Assembly: GCA_003162555.1 (NCBI GenBank)
Contig: PMNQ01000085.1
Span: 4,240 to 13,967 of the forward strand
DNA: 9,728 bases
Source of the DNA: Gammaproteobacteria bacterium
GTDB lineage: Bacteria; Pseudomonadota; Gammaproteobacteria; Steroidobacterales; Steroidobacteraceae
Direction: 5' to 3'
Position 1 is the stretch's first letter. The number at the start of each line of letters is the position of its first letter. Below, one piece after another: positions 7,293 to 9,728 of the stretch. The translations under genes and the position numbers were made by a program. The notes beneath the pieces are model-generated. The model was not told the DNA's origin and did no database searches. It saw only the letters and a list, made by a program, of their open reading frames with translations.

Positions 7293-7712
7293 ATGTCAAT
7301 GAGCGTCGGTGGTGATAAGTCAGGCGTGATGTGCGAGATGAACACGACGCCGCTGATTGACGTGATGCTGGTGCTGATCGTGACGCTCATCGTGTCGCTG
7401 CCGATCCAGACCCATGCAGTGAAGCTCGACATGCCGCCGCCGGTCGATGTGCCGCCGCCGCTCGTGCTGCCCGAGGTGATCAATCTCGATGTCGATTTCG
7501 ACGACAGCATCTACTGGGACGGCAACAAGGTCGACATCAACCAGGTCGAGGGCTATTTCCGCACCGAGAGCAAGAAGGATCCGCAGCCCGAGATCCACCT
7601 GCGGCCCGACAAGCGCTCTCACTACGACACCACCGCCAAGGTGCTGGCCGTGGCGCAGCGCAATGGCATGACCAAGATCGGCTTTGTGAACACGACCGAG
7701 TTTTCTGAGTAA
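7293..7712 (+). CDS. exbD2: ExbD-family biopolymer transport protein (second, diverged copy)
   Basis: A 139-aa paralogue of the preceding gene, 43 nt downstream. The N-terminal MSMSV start is identical and the helix EMNTTPLIDVMLVLIVTLIV keeps Asp23, so the proton relay should work. After the helix it differs: a polyproline stretch (DMPPPVDVPPPLVLPEV, 46-62) replaces the basic linker of copy one. The domain is recognisable by DDSIYWDGNKV, EIHLRPDKRSHYDT and TKIGFVNTTEF. A single Cys14 sits just before the helix. GGCGGAG (7277-7283) precedes the ATG by 9 nt. Xanthomonas campestris is known to have exbD1 and exbD2 beside tonB and exbB, the second having a separate role in plant interaction; whether this copy is specialised in the same way is not visible here. 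Confidence 0.92.
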   Translation: MSMSVGGDKSGVMCEMNTTPLIDVMLVLIVTLIVSLPIQTHAVKLDMPPPVDVPPPLVLPEVINLDVDFDDSIYWDGNKVDINQVEGYFRTESKKDPQPEIHLRPDKRSHYDTTAKVLAVAQRNGMTKIGFVNTTEFSE

Positions 7713-7745
7713 CAGCGGGCAATTGCCTCAATCGGGGCCGGTGGC

Positions 7746-7778
7746 GGGCGGTTCGGGAACCACGGGTTCAGATCGCCC
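7746..7778 (+). repeat. nested inverted repeats downstream of exbD2
   Basis: An outer stem GGGCG (7746-7750) with CGCCC (7774-7778) encloses two mutually exclusive hairpins: GGTT-CGGG-AACC (7750-7761) and GAACC-ACG-GGTTC (7757-7769). No T run follows, so it is not a standard intrinsic terminator. It may stabilise the 3' end of the tonB-cluster mRNA or separate it from the next gene. Confidence 0.4.
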
Positions 7779-7788
7779 ATCAAACTAT

Positions 7789-7817
7789 CTGACAGGTAAC
7801 ACTTGCGGTCATATTCT
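7789..7817 (+). promoter_or_regulatory. likely sigma70-type promoter of the TPR gene
   Basis: CTGACA (7789-7794, 5 of 6 consensus) is followed after exactly 17 nt by TATTCT (7812-7817, 4 of 6). Transcription would begin near 7824, giving a very short 5' leader and starting within the Shine-Dalgarno AGAGG (7822-7826). This suggests the gene can be expressed separately from exbD2, 120 nt upstream. Confidence 0.45.
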
Positions 7818-7832
7818 GACCAGAGGTTGAGA

Positions 7833-9047
7833 ATGAGTCGCGTCGCACTGACTTTAGCTTTGGTACTGGGTTTCTCGGTCGCGGGCAGTGTGGCGCACGC
7901 CGACGAGCCGCAGGTGAGCCGCGCCGTCGCCAAGCCCCTGAAGGCCGCCAGCGAAGCACTGCAGGCCAAGAACTATACCGAGGCACTCGCCAGGACTCGC
8001 GAGGCGCAGGCGATCTCACCGCGCACGGCCTATGACGACTACGTGATCCGCTACATGCAGATGCAGGGGTTCATGGGGACGAACAATTACACCGAGGGTG
8101 GGGCGGCCATGGAGGCGATCATCGATTCGCCCTACCTGCCATCGACCGCAAAACCGCCGTTACTGCTGGCGCTGATGCGGATCGATTACCAGGACAAGGA
8201 CTATGAAAAGGCGATCGCTTACGGCCAGCGGGCGCTGGCCGCCGGCGACCTGAGCAGTGACACGCCGCTGGTCATCGCCCAGGCCTATTTCCTCGACAAC
8301 AAGTACAAGGAAGCGCTCGCCGGCCTCGAGGCGATCGTGGCGCACGATGAGCAGGCGGGCCGCAAGCCGACGGAAAAGAGCCTGAACCTGATCTGGAGCT
8401 GCGCCATCAAGTTGAAGGATGACACCGCGGCCTCGCGCGCGGTCGAGAAGCTGATCCTGCACTATCCGAAGCCCGACTATTGGCAGAACGCGATGGCGGG
8501 AGTGCTGGCCAACAAAGCCACCGATGATCGCCTGCTGCTGATGACCTACCGGCTGATGGCGCAAGTGGGCATCCTCAAGCGCGGCGACGCCTTTACCGAA
8601 ATGGCGCAGATCGCGCTCGACCAGGGGAACCCCGGCGAGGCACAGACCGTACTCGAGCAGGCCTTCGCCAAGAACCTGTACACCGATCCGCACGACAAGG
8701 AGCGCAGCCAGCGGCTGCTCGACAAAGTGCGGCGCACCGCTGCGGACGACAAGGCCAGCCTGCCCAAGGCGGAGCGCGAAGCGGGTAATGCCAAGACTGG
8801 CGACGGCCTGGTGCAGGTCGGCGCGGCTTATCTGGGCTTTGGCCAGCCCGACAAAGCGCTCGCCGCCATCAGTGCCGGCATCGCCAAGGGCAATCTGAAA
8901 TTTGCCGACGAATCTTACATGCTGCTGGGCATCGCCTACGAGCGCAACAAGAACACTGCCGAGGCCATCAAGGCCTTCAATCGCGCGACCAACGACCCGA
9001 AGTACGCGCGCATTGCCAAGCTCTGGGCGCTCGAAGCGCGCTCCTGA
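7833..9047 (+). CDS. secreted tetratricopeptide-repeat protein of unknown function
   Basis: A 404-aa protein with a clear Sec signal peptide: MSRVALTLALVLGFSVAGSV followed by AHA and likely cleavage after Ala23, leaving DEPQ at the mature end. There is no lipobox, so it is probably soluble in the periplasm. The rest is nearly all alpha-helical TPR-type repeats. Recognisable units lie at about 34-66 (LQAKNYTEALARTREAQ), 113-140 (YEKAIAYGQRALA), 146-172 (YKEALAGLEAIVA), 255-282 and 327-392 (PDKALAAISAGIAKG, then NTAEAIKAFNRA). TPR proteins are scaffolds, so the partner is the key unknown. Position directly after tonB-exbB-exbD1-exbD2 suggests a periplasmic partner of that machinery, by loose analogy with CpoB/YbgF of the Tol-Pal system, but this is inference. 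The ATG at 7833 has AGAGG 6 nt upstream. No catalytic domain is recognised. Confidence 0.85.
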   Translation: MSRVALTLALVLGFSVAGSVAHADEPQVSRAVAKPLKAASEALQAKNYTEALARTREAQAISPRTAYDDYVIRYMQMQGFMGTNNYTEGGAAMEAIIDSPYLPSTAKPPLLLALMRIDYQDKDYEKAIAYGQRALAAGDLSSDTPLVIAQAYFLDNKYKEALAGLEAIVAHDEQAGRKPTEKSLNLIWSCAIKLKDDTAASRAVEKLILHYPKPDYWQNAMAGVLANKATDDRLLLMTYRLMAQVGILKRGDAFTEMAQIALDQGNPGEAQTVLEQAFAKNLYTDPHDKERSQRLLDKVRRTAADDKASLPKAEREAGNAKTGDGLVQVGAAYLGFGQPDKALAAISAGIAKGNLKFADESYMLLGIAYERNKNTAEAIKAFNRATNDPKYARIAKLWALEARS

Positions 9048-9058
9048 AGGCTGCTGCC

Positions 9059-9541
9059 ATGTCCATCAAGACCGGCGAGCGCATGCCAGCGGGCACGTTC
9101 AAGGTCATGGGCGAGAGCGGCCCGTACGAGCTGACGACGGCGCAGCTGTTCGACGGCAAGCGCGTCGCGCTGTTCTCGGTGCCAGGCGCATTCACGCCGA
9201 CCTGCAGCGCCAAACATCTGCCAGGTTACATTGAGCACGCGGCCGAGCTGCGCGCCAAGGGCGTCGATACCATCGCCTGCATGTCGGTCAACGACGTCTA
9301 CGTCATGGGCGCCTGGGGCAAGAGCGCCGGCGCCGGTGATGCCGTGCTGATGCTGGCAGACGGGAGCGGCGTTTACGCGCGCGCACTGGGGCTCGAACTC
9401 GACCTGATGGGCGCCGGTCTCGGCATGCGTGGCCAGCGCTTTGCGCTGCTGGTCGACAACGGCGTGGCAACCAAAGTGCTCGTCGAGGCGGCGGGCGAGT
9501 TCAAGGTCTCGGCCGCCGATTACCTGCTGGGCCAGCTTTGA
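9059..9541 (+). CDS. Prx5/Ahp1-type peroxiredoxin
   Basis: A thiol peroxidase of 160 aa that reduces H2O2 and organic hydroperoxides, probably cytosolic since no signal peptide is present. The family motif VPGAFTPTCS (41-50) places the peroxidatic Cys at 49 with Thr46. The conserved active-site Arg is Arg127 (MRGQRFALLVDNG). DTIACMSVNDVYVMGAWGK (70-88) is typical of the Prx5 branch and contains the only other Cys (74). No obvious C-terminal resolving Cys is present, so it is either 1-Cys-like or uses glutathione/glutaredoxin; some relatives are fused to a glutaredoxin domain, but this one is not. The ATG is 11 nt after the TPR stop, with GAAGG (9046-9050) 8 nt upstream, so the two genes are probably co-transcribed. 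The stop overlaps the start of the next gene. Confidence 0.93.
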   Translation: MSIKTGERMPAGTFKVMGESGPYELTTAQLFDGKRVALFSVPGAFTPTCSAKHLPGYIEHAAELRAKGVDTIACMSVNDVYVMGAWGKSAGAGDAVLMLADGSGVYARALGLELDLMGAGLGMRGQRFALLVDNGVATKVLVEAAGEFKVSAADYLLGQL

Positions 9542-9728
9542 CCGATCCTGTTATCGCTCCGAGCGAGTCCCTGAAAAATGTGCGCTATGAGATCCGCGGC
9601 CGGCTGGCGCGGCGAGCGCACGAACTGCAGCGCCAGGGCTACGAAATCATCTCGCTGAACATCGGCAATCCGGGACTGTTCGGTTTCCGCACACCCGAGA
9701 CGATGCGCCTGGCGATGATCGAGAACCT
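9538..9728 (+). CDS. alaA: alanine aminotransferase-like PLP enzyme, N-terminal part
   Basis: The first 63 codons are in the window, and the gene runs past the end. The frame reads SLKNVRYEIRGRLARRAHEL and then EIISLNIGNPGLFGFRTPE. This matches the N-terminus of AlaA-type alanine/pyruvate aminotransferases (fold type I, class I/II), in which the YxIRGP..A stretch and LNIGNPxxFGF are conserved. These enzymes make alanine from pyruvate and glutamate, with some activity on branched-chain keto acids known for the family. The TTG start at 9538 overlaps the peroxiredoxin TGA as TTGA, so translation is probably coupled. There is no clear Shine-Dalgarno; a later GTG (9580) would cut into the conserved region. 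The PLP lysine lies outside the window, so activity cannot be checked here. Confidence 0.8.
   Translation, partial: MTDPVIAPSESLKNVRYEIRGRLARRAHELQRQGYEIISLNIGNPGLFGFRTPETMRLAMIEN

Noticed and set aside
7750..7761. GGTTCGGGAACC as the T-arm of a tRNA
   Set aside because: No acceptor, D or anticodon arms flank it; it is a simple hairpin.

Overview
The window is high-GC bacterial chromosome, densely packed, with mostly sensible Shine-Dalgarno sites and several TTG-like overlapping starts. The combination of a tonB-exbB-exbD-exbD cluster, a class I ilvC under an attenuator, a short M17 aminopeptidase and an AlaA-type aminotransferase suggests a gammaproteobacterium of the Xanthomonadales/Steroidobacter-like kind. 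That placement is an inference from gene order and protein style, not a database result. I see no mobile elements, CRISPR arrays, tRNA or rRNA genes. This is core-metabolism and envelope-energy DNA.

Left part (1-5180): branched-chain amino acid genes on both sides of a divergent control region. Leftward runs ilvC (only its N-terminal 193 codons are in the window). It is preceded by a complete-looking ribosome-mediated attenuator: a TTGACA-N17-TGTTAT promoter, a 26-residue leader peptide rich in Val and Leu codons (674-754), a candidate antiterminator segment inside the leader, and an intrinsic terminator (614-648) before the ilvC Shine-Dalgarno. Rightward runs a tight three-gene unit: an M17 leucyl aminopeptidase, an MFS-like membrane transporter and ilvD (dihydroxy-acid dehydratase). 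The first two overlap by 8 nt and the last two abut as TAAATG.

Middle part (5364-7712): a TonB energy-transduction cluster, tonB - exbB - exbD1 - exbD2, all on the + strand. TonB has a membrane anchor with the conserved His, a proline-rich spanner and a C-terminal domain carrying four cysteines. The two ExbD proteins are clearly paralogous, with near-identical start regions, but the second has a polyproline stretch just after its membrane helix. ExbB and ExbD would use proton motive force to energise TonB for uptake through outer-membrane receptors.

Right part (7713-9728): a secreted TPR-repeat protein with its own likely promoter, then a Prx5-type peroxiredoxin, then the start of an alanine aminotransferase-like gene whose TTG start overlaps the peroxiredoxin stop codon. 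The most interesting feature is the ilvC attenuator, whose leader peptide appears to be read from a leaderless or nearly leaderless transcript.
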